Origin: Fontivivens sp964399735
GTDB taxonomy: Bacteria; Zhuqueibacterota; Zhuqueibacteria; Residuimicrobiales; Krinioviventaceae
Length of the DNA: 57,707 nucleotides
Direction: 5' to 3'
Assembly: GCA_964399735.1 (NCBI GenBank)
Contig: CAYNSO010000012.1
Coordinates: 1-57,707 of the forward strand
The notes under the pieces were generated by a model. That model ran no database searches. It was not told where the DNA came from and saw nothing but the letters and a program-made list of their open reading frames with translations. Positions 19,294-28,780 of the stretch are shown piece by piece (within the stretch, counting starts at the first letter, position 1; every line of letters starts with the position of its first letter). Made by a program: the position numbers and the translations under genes.

Positions 19294-20301
19294 TTATGGC
19301 AAAGTATACCACAATTGCCCGTAACCGTCAAAACTCATATCGTAAATATTCTCAATTTGTTTTTTTGAAGAAGAATTGACAAGCGCAAAGGTCGACTCTA
19401 TATACATACTGGTATCGTATTTTTTCAGCAGGTAGCTGTTATTATCAAAAGTGTAAATACCTTTGTAATAGGCAATAGCTGACAGGGTTTGATCATTAAA
19501 ATTCCAGCTTTGTACAATATTTGCCGGTTGTTCCGTTTGATGCCGGTACAAGTTGTTTTTTGAGCAGGTATAAATACAGTTTTGTGGCGCATGAAAAGCT
19601 ACACCGGTTATGTTTTGAGCAAGTTTATATTTTCCGGTTAGTGTGCAATCATTCAAGTTAACCAGATAAAGCGAATCAGGGGCAACACAACCATATACAA
19701 CTTCCCGGCCAAAAGCCATCGACGTCAGATTCCTGTGATAAAAAGGCGAAATATACCAGTTTTCAAAAAACCAAACCTGGTTTTTTTGTTTATAAACGCG
19801 CACAAGATCAGAGGTGATGAATGGTGGGGTATCTTTCCTTCCACTCCAAAATTCGTTACACCATACGGTAGAACCATTAATTGCCAGCGCCGGATGTTGG
19901 CTGCCGGCAAGACGTTCAAAATTATTAGCGTAAAAGAGGTGTGGTACCTGGATAATAGCAGAACTGTCGCGATGTGCGATTTCCAGTTTTTGTTTGGCAA
20001 GCCAGCAACCGTCTGTTTTGACTCTCCAGGTATAATAACCGGGGTAAACCGGGTCAAACGAAAAATTGCCGCTGCTGTCGGTAGTATCGGTTTGAGTAGA
20101 GAATTCGATATCATACAACATTTTGGTGGCGGCCAGTTCTACAATAATCCCCTCCAGCGATTCCCCCGAATCATAACCGACTGCGGTTCCGTTAAAATAA
20201 TAGTGTGGAATAACCGGGCGGGTTACATCATGACCTTGCCTGTTCCAGCACGCAAGTGTTGTGAGCAGAAGAAAAAAAAGTAATTTGCCTGTTTTTAACA
20301 T
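19294..20301 (-). CDS. Predicted lipoprotein with carboxypeptidase-regulatory-like domain, propeller-like body
   Basis: This 335-residue protein starts at ATG 20301 on the minus strand, 12 bases after the TonB receptor gene ends, with GGAA upstream. The signal peptide ends in lipobox TTLAC (lipidation predicted at Cys18). Residues about 30-105 match a carboxypeptidase-regulatory beta domain (GYDSGESLEGIIVELAATK, then GNFSFDPVYPGYYTWRVK). The remainder is repetitive in a propeller-like way (VYGCVAPDSLYLVNLNDC, YTCSKNNLYRHQ, IYTFDNNSYLLKKYD). The operon position suggests it is the surface partner of the TonB receptor. I do not recognise a named family. Confidence 0.8.
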   Translation of the reverse strand: MLKTGKLLFFLLLTTLACWNRQGHDVTRPVIPHYYFNGTAVGYDSGESLEGIIVELAATKMLYDIEFSTQTDTTDSSGNFSFDPVYPGYYTWRVKTDGCWLAKQKLEIAHRDSSAIIQVPHLFYANNFERLAGSQHPALAINGSTVWCNEFWSGRKDTPPFITSDLVRVYKQKNQVWFFENWYISPFYHRNLTSMAFGREVVYGCVAPDSLYLVNLNDCTLTGKYKLAQNITGVAFHAPQNCIYTCSKNNLYRHQTEQPANIVQSWNFNDQTLSAIAYYKGIYTFDNNSYLLKKYDTSMYIESTFALVNSSSKKQIENIYDMSFDGYGQLWYTLP

Positions 20302-20313
20302 AATATTTCCATT

Positions 20314-22803
20314 TTAAAATTTAGCGTTAAAGCCCAGGCGATAATGGTAACGTTCGTCCCAGGCGCCCGGATCATTCAAAAAACCGCCTTTCCGGCCTTC
20401 AGAGTCTTGCCAGAGCAGGTTTTTACGGTCAAAAACATTAATAAATTCAGCAAACATCGACACCGGGTGATTAGCAATAATCAAGTCTTTATTCAAGCGA
20501 ATATCAAGCGTGGTAACAACTTGCATTCGTGCATTATTCGGCTCTGTGGCAACGCCGCGGTATTCGGTCCAGGGCAGCGGACTATTCCAGCGCCACAGTA
20601 AATTTACGCCCCAGTTATCGGGTTTACGAAAATCAATATTGGTCACCAGGGTATGCCGCTGATCCCAGCTTAGATAATATTCATTGATCGGTACTTTGGT
20701 GTCTTTGGTGATCCAGTTGAATTTTTCGGTATTTTCCGAGCCTGTGCCTTTGGCGACCATGTAGGTATAGCTGATCTTGCCGGACAGAAATTTGCTGACA
20801 TCCCGTTTTAAATAGATTTCCGTTCCCCAGATATTGACAAATTCCAGGTTAACAAAACGGGAATAACCGGTTCCGGTGAGGGAATTTTTTTGCTTGTCCA
20901 GATAGGTATTGTTGTCAATAAGGTTACTAACTTCTTTGTTGAAAACGGTAAAATCAAACAGGGTTTTTTCCCTGATCTGGTTTTTATAGCTGACCTCATA
21001 AGAAATGGTGCGGGCAGGTTTCAAATCCGGGTCGCCAAGCGGTGAGAAGCCTTCAGCCAGGTTCAGGTTTGAATTGGTGTACAAATAGTCGAAAAGCGGC
21101 ATTTGGAAGAACCAGCCATAATTAACATGCAGTTCCTGGTCGGTTCCCATTGGCACCGCAATACCAACCCGCGGGCTGAACTGGTGTTTCATGGAAGCCT
21201 TTTCTTTTTTGTCCTGGTTGATGATCCAGGTATGGCGCTGGCCATACACTTTTTCTTCCAAAGCCGGGCGTTGCGCTTTGGGGTCTAAAAAGTCATAGCG
21301 TAACCCCACATTGATGATCATCCCGTCATAGTCTATTTTGTCCTGAATGTATGCGGCGCCGCGATTGGGATAGTAATGATATTCCGTATCATACGAGATA
21401 TACTGCGGAAATTGCGGGTCATAAGTTTTTACTTCCATTCTCTGCACATTTTTTTTGAACAGGTCATAATAAACAAATTCAAGGCCGGCTTTTAGTTGGT
21501 GGTAGTTATTTAATTGTGAAGTGTAATCAAATTTAGCGGTATTGTGAATTTCCTGGTGATCGAGCCACCAGGGATAATCACCGGCGATCACCCAGCTGGC
21601 GGGATTGTTGTTTTCATATTCCACACCTGTCATATTGATAGATGAAGCGCCATAAATGGATTTTAAAACATCGTACCGGCTCAACCGTAACTCGTAAAAA
21701 GTGGCAGGGCTGAGTGTATGTGTAAGCGCTATACTAGTCCGGTAACTTTTTTTAGAGCGATCCGGCAAACCGGTGAGATTTTTACTCCATTTGTGGTCGT
21801 ATTCTCGCCAGTCCCACAATGACAGCAAGCCCTGCAATCTGATTTTGATAGAATTGGAAACAGCCAGGGTAAGTTTGCCGTTCAGGTTCAGGTTCCAGCT
21901 ATCTTTGGCGTTATAGATCATCATCCGCTGGCCGAATTCTTCTCTTTTCCAGCGGGTATGCGGAGCGCGGACATCGCCGGCCACATAAAATTTTAGTTTT
22001 TGGGTAAACAGGGGACCGCCCAGGAACATTTCGCTGATCCAGTCCGCATCGTTTTCCCGATCTCGCCAGGGGTTACGCATGGACTGGAATTTTTGCATCG
22101 AGAATTCAGTCATGGTTTCCAGTTTATCGCCGCCATCCTGGGTAAGAATGTTCACAACACCGGACATGGCATTGCCGTATTCGGCGTTAAAACCGCCGGT
22201 TTGCACGGTCATATCAATGATTGACGTCATGGGTAATTCTGTGCCAACTTTGCCTTCGATCACTTCCTGGATTGGAAATCCATCTACCATATACAATACT
22301 TCGCTCTCGCGACCGCCGCGAATGTGGCCGGCGGCAACCCCCGGCTGAATGTCAACAATATCGGTAAACGAGAGCACCGGCAGCCTGGTAATTTCCTGGC
22401 GATTGATAAAATGCGTAGTCGCCGTAACATCTTTCTGGATCATGGAGGAATGTGCCGTTACGGTGATCTCTTCCATTTCCAGAACGGTTTCTTCCAGTTC
22501 AAGCTGCAAGGTTGTGCGCAGATCCATGAGAATCGTTACATCTTCGATGATCAATGTTCTGTAGCCGATCATATTTGCCCGGATATTGTACTTGCCGGCC
22601 GGGATGTTATTGATAAGAAAAAAGCCTTTGGCGTCGGCAGCTGCGCCCAGGGTGGTTCCAGTAATAATTATATTTGTGCCGGGCAGAGGTTCGCCGGTAT
22701 CCTGGTCAAACACTTTGCCGGCCAATGTACCGGTTATACCGGCGAATCCTGCTTGAACCGTCAGGATACACAACAGGAAGAGCGGAAAACAGATTTTCTT
22801 CAT
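20314..22803 (-). CDS. TonB-dependent outer-membrane receptor
   Basis: This is an 829-residue receptor. A signal peptide (to about residue 21) is followed by a carboxypeptidase-regulatory-like domain (GKVFDQDTGEPLPGTNIIIT; GFFLINNIPAGKYNIRANMI). The plug is at about 110-225 (HIRGGRESEVLYMVDG, FNAEYGNAMSGVVNIL), and the beta-barrel runs to the C-terminal FNAKF. It parallels the receptor at 27-3173 (GDPDLKPARTISYEVS; FAEFINVFDRKN) but lacks the calcium-type loops and is about 220 residues shorter. It begins a two-gene minus-strand operon with the downstream lipoprotein and is divergent from an M6 protease gene. Peptide uptake is a reasonable but untested guess. A candidate promoter lies at 22888-22915. 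Confidence 0.93.
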   Translation of the reverse strand: MKKICFPLFLLCILTVQAGFAGITGTLAGKVFDQDTGEPLPGTNIIITGTTLGAAADAKGFFLINNIPAGKYNIRANMIGYRTLIIEDVTILMDLRTTLQLELEETVLEMEEITVTAHSSMIQKDVTATTHFINRQEITRLPVLSFTDIVDIQPGVAAGHIRGGRESEVLYMVDGFPIQEVIEGKVGTELPMTSIIDMTVQTGGFNAEYGNAMSGVVNILTQDGGDKLETMTEFSMQKFQSMRNPWRDRENDADWISEMFLGGPLFTQKLKFYVAGDVRAPHTRWKREEFGQRMMIYNAKDSWNLNLNGKLTLAVSNSIKIRLQGLLSLWDWREYDHKWSKNLTGLPDRSKKSYRTSIALTHTLSPATFYELRLSRYDVLKSIYGASSINMTGVEYENNNPASWVIAGDYPWWLDHQEIHNTAKFDYTSQLNNYHQLKAGLEFVYYDLFKKNVQRMEVKTYDPQFPQYISYDTEYHYYPNRGAAYIQDKIDYDGMIINVGLRYDFLDPKAQRPALEEKVYGQRHTWIINQDKKEKASMKHQFSPRVGIAVPMGTDQELHVNYGWFFQMPLFDYLYTNSNLNLAEGFSPLGDPDLKPARTISYEVSYKNQIREKTLFDFTVFNKEVSNLIDNNTYLDKQKNSLTGTGYSRFVNLEFVNIWGTEIYLKRDVSKFLSGKISYTYMVAKGTGSENTEKFNWITKDTKVPINEYYLSWDQRHTLVTNIDFRKPDNWGVNLLWRWNSPLPWTEYRGVATEPNNARMQVVTTLDIRLNKDLIIANHPVSMFAEFINVFDRKNLLWQDSEGRKGGFLNDPGAWDERYHYRLGFNAKF

Positions 22804-22887
22804 AAAGCATCCGTTTTTTTTATGGTAAATGAATAATTTTATTTGTAAACTTGTAAACTCTGAAAAACCGAAAAAACAAGTGTACTA

Positions 22888-22915
22888 AATATAGTAATAA
22901 TAGAAATAATTTCAA
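22888..22915 (-). promoter_or_regulatory. Candidate sigma70-type promoter for the minus-strand receptor operon
   Basis: On the minus strand, TTGAAA (22915-22910) and TATATT (22893-22888) are separated by 16 bases; each matches the consensus at five of six positions. The predicted transcript start is near 22880, leaving about 75 bases of leader. The 147-base divergent region (22804-22950) is strongly AT-rich, so chance matches are possible. No equally good promoter was seen for the plus-strand protease. Confidence 0.45.
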
Positions 22916-22959
22916 TAAAAAAGAAAATAAATATTTATCAAAATGTCGGTTTGTACGTT

Positions 22960-25764
22960 GTGGTTAAAGCGATAAAGAAAATAGTCCTGGTATTTCTTTT
23001 ATTACCGGCTCTCCTCTATGCAATTGCGCCTCCCCGTAACTCTGCGGTACAAATCCCCGCCGATATGCTTGAACAGATTGCGGGAGATGCAACTTTTTAC
23101 CGGGCCAGGCGCAGCTTGCAATATACCATGCGCAATTTCCGCGCAAATAATTTGAAAAATGACAGGCAGTCTGAGCACAAAAGAAAGCCGGTAAGAGCCA
23201 GTGTGCCGGTGTTGTGCGTGCAATACGCTGATGTTTTACAGGACGAATGGCCGGTTAACCAATTGCAGAATATGTTGTTCGGCGTCTGGCCAACCGGCAC
23301 GATGCAGCAGTATTTTCAAGAGGTTTCGTATAACCAGTTTTTACTGGACGGGGATGTTTATGGCTGGTATCGGCTTTCAGGAAACAGCAGTTACTATGAG
23401 CGTGCCAATATCAATACCGACGAGTTGTTGAAAGAAGCCTTGATGTTTTTTGACGCCGACGTCGATTTCAGTCAATATGACAATGACGGCCCCGATGGTA
23501 TTTCCAACTCTGGAGATGATGATGGTTTTGTTGATGCAGTGGTCTTTGTTCATTCCGGAACCGGGGCTGAAGAGAACGGCGGCCCGGAAATTTGGTCGCA
23601 TTTTTCACAATACAGCCGCCAGAATGGCAGTTTTTTTGTTACCAATGACAGGCGCGTCAACGGTGATTTTATATTAATCGATGATTATATGATCGTTCCG
23701 GCAATTCAATATAACAATATGGTGAACATTGGTGTTTTTTGTCACGAGTTTGGTCATGCATTAGGTCTGCCGGATTTGTATGACCGGGATTACACCTCTT
23801 CCGGCGTGGGAACCTGGTGTGTTATGGGTTACGGTTCGTGGGGCGGCAATGGGAGAACGCCTCAATCCCCTTCTCATTTCAACGCCTGGTGTAAAGACGC
23901 TTTGGGGTGGGTAACGCCAATTGTGTTGACCCAAAATCTGCAAGACATAGCTGTGCCTTCCTGTGAAACTGAACCTGTTATTTATAAATTATGGAAGAAT
24001 GGCAATATTGAACCATATAAATATCATAACCATCTCGGGCTTGATGAATCACTGGGTCGAGAGTATTTTTTGCTGGAAAACCGCCGGCAAATTGGTTTTG
24101 ACACGACATTGCCGGGCGCAGGTTTTTTATTGTGGCATGTAAACAATACCCTGACAGATATTCAGGGCAACGATGATGAATTTTTCAAGCTGGTCGACCT
24201 GGAAGAAGCGGATGGCAGGGATGACCTGGATTATGCCCGCAACCGGGGAGATAGTGGCGACCCTTTCCCCGGATCAGGGAACAACAACTTTTTTAGCAGA
24301 ACCAGTGCGCCAAACTCACTCGGGTATGACGGAATTACCAGTAAAATAGCTGTTAAAAATATCCATCGAGAAGGATTGGAAATGCGCGCGGATATCCAGG
24401 CGCTTGCCGAGGATATTGAATTGATTGGTTATTACATCAATGGCGATACTCTTGATAAATATCTCAATCCTGGAGAAACAATTAATCTTTTTCTCCGTTT
24501 AAGGAATAACGGCGGGTATATTGGTAATGTGGAAGCCCGGTTGTCCAGTCAGGATCCTGCCATACAAATCACTAACGCTATGGCCGTGTATTCCGATCTG
24601 AATGAGGATGAAATTAAAGTCAATATTAACGCCCCCTTTGTTATTACAGCGGCCGCGCTGCCAAACCGGCGCCCGGCGCTGTGTAAATTGCACCTGGCCG
24701 CTGATACAGGTTATAGCGAAACTCTGGACGTGGTTCTTTGTATGGAAAACAACCGAATTTTACTGGTTGACGACAGCTTTGGCGAAACAGACGCCAATGG
24801 CAAGAGCATTCTTGCTTATTATCAAAACGCGCTGGACGGTATAGAATATGTGGATTATGATGTCTGGATTGTCAAAGACAAGATGAATCCCACCCGTTAT
24901 GATATGATCCCTTATGGTGTGATCCTTTGGTTCACCGGCTCTCTGGGCGCAACCTTTACCCATAATGAAATGGCAAATTTTCGCTATCTCATGTCGAGTG
25001 GCTGGAAGCTCGTTTTTAGCGGGCAAAATATTGGCAAGCATTTGGCCCATGGATCTGAAGAGGAGAAAAGTTTTTTACGGGACTGGATGCACGTCCGTTT
25101 GTTGACAGAGAATGTTGGCATTAACGACGGGTTAAAGATATCCGGGCTGACCGGCGATCCGCTTTCGGATGAATTCCGCCCATACTTTTATGCGGCCGGG
25201 GGCGATGGCGCCGGCAACCAAAAAACGCCTGAAGCAATTGCGCCCGATTCCCTAACCAGGCCGCTTTTTATCTATACCGATCTTGATAGTCCCGGCCATT
25301 GCGCCGCAACCCTGTTAGACAGCAAATACAAACTGGTGTATTTTGCATTCAGCCTGGAAGCGGTCAATAACAAACATTCCGGTTATGATGTACGGCGCAA
25401 ATTGCTGGAAAAAACGCTTGACTGGCTGCAAGGCAGTGTGGTAACAGAGGCTGCGACGGATAATAATCGAGCAGCTGACCGACCACAGATTTTTGAATTG
25501 ATTGAAAATTATCCAAATCCCTTTAACCAGGCAACTACCATATCATTTACCCTGAATAAACCTGCCCATACCAGTTTAACGGTTTATAATGTTCATGGTC
25601 AAAAAGTTGCCACCCTGTTTGAAGGAGAGCGGCAAACCGGAACACACCATGTAACCTGGAATGGTCTGGTTGAGCAGAATGTTCCTGCGGCTAGCGGTGT
25701 TTACTTTTATTCAATAAAAGTTCAGAATTATTACCAAACAAAAAAGATGATTTTATTACGATAA
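22960..25764 (+). CDS. M6-family secreted metalloprotease with T9SS sorting domain
   Basis: This is a 934-residue exported zinc protease. GTG 22960 is the chosen start (TTG 22951 is possible); neither has a clear SD, and the signal peptide ends LLYAI. The M6 catalytic domain spans about 80-480, with zinc motif HEFGHALGLPDLYD (His262, Glu263, His266) and the M6-typical CVMGYGSWGG after it. Residues about 600-830 form an alpha/beta domain (ILLVDDSFGE...YDVWIVKDKM...SGQNIGKHL) resembling ThuA or glutamine-amidotransferase folds. The C-terminal T9SS domain (from about 848) has NYPNPFNQATTISF, a variant of NPFNPTT. It lies next to a close paralogue, and the two look like a tandem duplication. Confidence 0.9.
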   Translation: MVKAIKKIVLVFLLLPALLYAIAPPRNSAVQIPADMLEQIAGDATFYRARRSLQYTMRNFRANNLKNDRQSEHKRKPVRASVPVLCVQYADVLQDEWPVNQLQNMLFGVWPTGTMQQYFQEVSYNQFLLDGDVYGWYRLSGNSSYYERANINTDELLKEALMFFDADVDFSQYDNDGPDGISNSGDDDGFVDAVVFVHSGTGAEENGGPEIWSHFSQYSRQNGSFFVTNDRRVNGDFILIDDYMIVPAIQYNNMVNIGVFCHEFGHALGLPDLYDRDYTSSGVGTWCVMGYGSWGGNGRTPQSPSHFNAWCKDALGWVTPIVLTQNLQDIAVPSCETEPVIYKLWKNGNIEPYKYHNHLGLDESLGREYFLLENRRQIGFDTTLPGAGFLLWHVNNTLTDIQGNDDEFFKLVDLEEADGRDDLDYARNRGDSGDPFPGSGNNNFFSRTSAPNSLGYDGITSKIAVKNIHREGLEMRADIQALAEDIELIGYYINGDTLDKYLNPGETINLFLRLRNNGGYIGNVEARLSSQDPAIQITNAMAVYSDLNEDEIKVNINAPFVITAAALPNRRPALCKLHLAADTGYSETLDVVLCMENNRILLVDDSFGETDANGKSILAYYQNALDGIEYVDYDVWIVKDKMNPTRYDMIPYGVILWFTGSLGATFTHNEMANFRYLMSSGWKLVFSGQNIGKHLAHGSEEEKSFLRDWMHVRLLTENVGINDGLKISGLTGDPLSDEFRPYFYAAGGDGAGNQKTPEAIAPDSLTRPLFIYTDLDSPGHCAATLLDSKYKLVYFAFSLEAVNNKHSGYDVRRKLLEKTLDWLQGSVVTEAATDNNRAADRPQIFELIENYPNPFNQATTISFTLNKPAHTSLTVYNVHGQKVATLFEGERQTGTHHVTWNGLVEQNVPAASGVYFYSIKVQNYYQTKKMILLR

Positions 25765-25879
25765 TTTATTATATTTATAGATAAATTACGGGTATTGTTT
25801 CGGTTAATGCAAAGTATACAGATTCCGGTAATGTTATTTATAAAAAAGCTGTGATAGAATGAATAAAACAGGAAAAAAA

Positions 25880-28708
25880 ATGAACAAGACATTAGTAATA
25901 TGTATTTTGATATTTTTTAGTGCGGCATGCAGTTATGCAATTGTGCCGCCTCGTAACAAGGATGTAAAAATACCCCGCTATATGCTGGATAATATCAAAA
26001 GTAATCCGGGTTATTATATGCCGCAGCGGGGTCTGATGAGCAAGGTACAACGCTTTCGGGAACAAAAGCAGGCGGCTCAAAAGTTAGCAAAAGCAGCCAC
26101 GCCCTATACCCCTCCCTTTGTTCACGCAAACATACCGGTATTGTGCGCGCAATACTCGGATGTTAATGCCGAGTGGGAAATTGCTACAATGCAGCAAAAA
26201 TTATTTGGAAACTGGTCTACCGGTTCAATGCGGGATTATTACGCCGAGGTTTCTTATGGGCAGTTTGATTTAATCGGCCAGGTACATGGCTGGTTCCAGG
26301 TCTCCGGGAACAGTGAATATTATTATGATAACAGCGGCCATACCGGTCAGTTGCTGCGTGAATTATTTGAAATATCCGATAATACAATAGATTTCGGTCA
26401 ATATGATGATGACGGCCCGGACGGGATACCAAATTCCGGCGATGATGACGGCTATGTGGATGTGATGATCATTGTCCATTCCGGCGGCGGCGCAGAAGAA
26501 GGCGGCAATGGCATTTGGTCGCATTCCTATGTATACAGCGCCTATTTTGGTCAGGCTTTTACAACCAGCGACATTGCGGCAAATGGCGGATATATTAAAA
26601 TAGACGAATATACCATTCAGCCGGCAATAGAAAAAGGCAAAATGACCGAGATTGGGGTTTTTTGTCATGAATTCGGCCATGCGCTGGGGTTGCCGGATTT
26701 GTACGACCGGGATGATGAAGGAGAAACCTCGGCAGGGGTTGGCAACTGGTGTTTGATGGCCGGCGGGTCCTGGGGCGGCGACGGCAATTCCGCCGAATAC
26801 CCCAGCCACATGAGCGCCTGGTGCAAGGAGGTGTTGGGCTGGGTGGAACCGATTGTTGTGCAGGAAAATATATTGCAGGCTTTATTGCCAGCGGTTGAGG
26901 ATACATCGGTTATTTATAAATTATGGAGCAAAGGCATAATAGAACCTTATCAGTATAATTCCGGCGGCAATTTGGGATTAAAAGCAAATGTCGGCAAACA
27001 ATATTTTCTAATTGAGAATCGTCGCCAAAAGGGTTTTGATCAAACCATTGAAGGAAACGGCTTGTTGGTCTGGCATGTGGATAATACAGTTGGTTATAGT
27101 CAAAATGACGATGAGACTCATAAACTGGTTGATCTTGAAGAAGCAGACGGGCGGCGCGACCTTGATTATGAGCGTAACAACGGCGACGATAAGGATCCGT
27201 TCCCGGGCAGCACAGGGAACCGTTTTTTTAACCGCCTGACAAACCCCAATAGTCTTGATTATTATGATAATGTAACCAAAGTTGCCGTAAATAATATCAG
27301 CGATTCGGCGGATTCCATGTATGCCGATCTTTACATTAACGCCCGTGACCTCGGTTTTGTACAATATACCCTGGATGACGCCGGCGGCAACGGCAACGGC
27401 TATCTCGATCCCGGAGAAAGCGGGCAAATTGCAATTACTGTAAACAACTTTGGCGCTGATTTACATACAGTGACGGCGGCTTTGAGTACTACCGATCCGA
27501 CAGTTACGATTACCGATTCCACAGCAATCTATTCCTTTATGGCCGAAGATGCTGAAACAACCACGGACGCTGATGGTTTTGCTATTGAGGCTTTGCAGGA
27601 TGCATATTATCACCCCATTCATTGCCGGTTACGTCTTGTGGATGACCAGGGAGAGATTGCTACCCTGAATATTATTATTATGATGGAAAATATTTATATT
27701 TTGCTGGTGGATGACAGCCGGAACGAGATTGACGCAAACGGTATACCGATAATCAATTATTATCGTAATGCCCTGAATGATTTAAATATTTCCTATTATG
27801 ATGTATGGCGTGTAGCGCAGCAGGGATCGCCGGATATTGACGAGTTGAACAAATACGGCACGGTTGTGTGGTTAACCGGTTCCCAGGCAACTACATTGTC
27901 TGCCGCAGAACAAAATACAATTCAAACCTATTTGCAAGGCGGTGGGGAATTGTTCCTGAGCGGGCAAAATATTGGCGATGATTTGCTCGGTTCAGGGAAT
28001 GATGCCAGCCGGTTGTTTTTTGAAAACATTCTGCACGCGCGGCATATTCAAGATAATGCTACCAGCAGTCCAATCATTATGGTTGCCGGCATTGACGGTG
28101 ATCCGATTTCCAAAACCTTTCGCCCCTACTTTTTTATTACCGAAGGCGACGGCGCCAATAACAATACTTCTGCCAGTGCAGTAGCGCCGGATTCTCTGGC
28201 CAGCCCGGTATTGACCTATTTTGGCACCGGCTTGATGGATAAAGTGTCCGCTATTAAATACAGTGGCGATGATTATCGGCTGGTGTATTTTGCTTTCAGT
28301 TTTGAAGGCATTAATGAATTTGGCACCAAAAATATTACCCGCAAGCAAATGATGGGAAATGTGATTAACTGGCTGCAAGGGACGGTTAACCCGATTTCCG
28401 GTATTCAAAATGACCAAGCTCACATTGCGGAACAGTATGTTTTATACCAAAACTACCCGAATCCGTTCAATCCGCAAACCAGTATTGATTTTTATTTACC
28501 AAAAACAACCAGCGCCAGCATTAAAGTATATGATGTGTTGGGCCGGGAGATCATCACTTTGCTTGATAAGGAACTCAAAGCCGGAAATCAACAGGTGGTG
28601 TGGAATGGCCGCGATAATACAGGCAATAATGTTGCATCCGGCATTTATTTTTATCGTTTGCAAACCGGTGAATTTTCGCAGATCTGTAAAATGTTACTGG
28701 TTAGATAA
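25880..28708 (+). CDS. M6-family secreted metalloprotease with T9SS sorting domain (tandem paralogue)
   Basis: This 942-residue paralogue has the same architecture as the gene before it. ATG 25880 was chosen over in-frame ATG 25859 because AGGA (25870-25873) lies 6 bases upstream and the signal peptide (MNKTLVICILIFFSA to CSYA) is cleaner. The zinc motif HEFGHALGLPDLYD is at His263-His267. Calcium-type residues precede it (DDDGPDGIPNSGDDDGYVD). A ThuA-like alpha/beta domain (ILLVDDSRNE...YDVWRVAQQG...SGQNIGDDL) spans about 610-830. The T9SS type A domain starts near residue 856 (NYPNPFNPQTSIDFYLP). The N-terminal regions of the two paralogues share the motif PPRN and the same spacing, which supports duplication. 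The substrate is unknown. Confidence 0.91.
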   Translation: MNKTLVICILIFFSAACSYAIVPPRNKDVKIPRYMLDNIKSNPGYYMPQRGLMSKVQRFREQKQAAQKLAKAATPYTPPFVHANIPVLCAQYSDVNAEWEIATMQQKLFGNWSTGSMRDYYAEVSYGQFDLIGQVHGWFQVSGNSEYYYDNSGHTGQLLRELFEISDNTIDFGQYDDDGPDGIPNSGDDDGYVDVMIIVHSGGGAEEGGNGIWSHSYVYSAYFGQAFTTSDIAANGGYIKIDEYTIQPAIEKGKMTEIGVFCHEFGHALGLPDLYDRDDEGETSAGVGNWCLMAGGSWGGDGNSAEYPSHMSAWCKEVLGWVEPIVVQENILQALLPAVEDTSVIYKLWSKGIIEPYQYNSGGNLGLKANVGKQYFLIENRRQKGFDQTIEGNGLLVWHVDNTVGYSQNDDETHKLVDLEEADGRRDLDYERNNGDDKDPFPGSTGNRFFNRLTNPNSLDYYDNVTKVAVNNISDSADSMYADLYINARDLGFVQYTLDDAGGNGNGYLDPGESGQIAITVNNFGADLHTVTAALSTTDPTVTITDSTAIYSFMAEDAETTTDADGFAIEALQDAYYHPIHCRLRLVDDQGEIATLNIIIMMENIYILLVDDSRNEIDANGIPIINYYRNALNDLNISYYDVWRVAQQGSPDIDELNKYGTVVWLTGSQATTLSAAEQNTIQTYLQGGGELFLSGQNIGDDLLGSGNDASRLFFENILHARHIQDNATSSPIIMVAGIDGDPISKTFRPYFFITEGDGANNNTSASAVAPDSLASPVLTYFGTGLMDKVSAIKYSGDDYRLVYFAFSFEGINEFGTKNITRKQMMGNVINWLQGTVNPISGIQNDQAHIAEQYVLYQNYPNPFNPQTSIDFYLPKTTSASIKVYDVLGREIITLLDKELKAGNQQVVWNGRDNTGNNVASGIYFYRLQTGEFSQICKMLLVR

Positions 28709-28780
28709 GGAATTTTTAAGTTGTGAGGTTTATAATATGGTTAGTAAATTATAATTTTTATTAAAAGCAGGAGAATCGAA

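Noticed and set aside
22883..22896. Short palindrome TACTA-AATA-TAGTA as an operator
   Set aside because: Five-base arms in AT-rich DNA are expected by chance.
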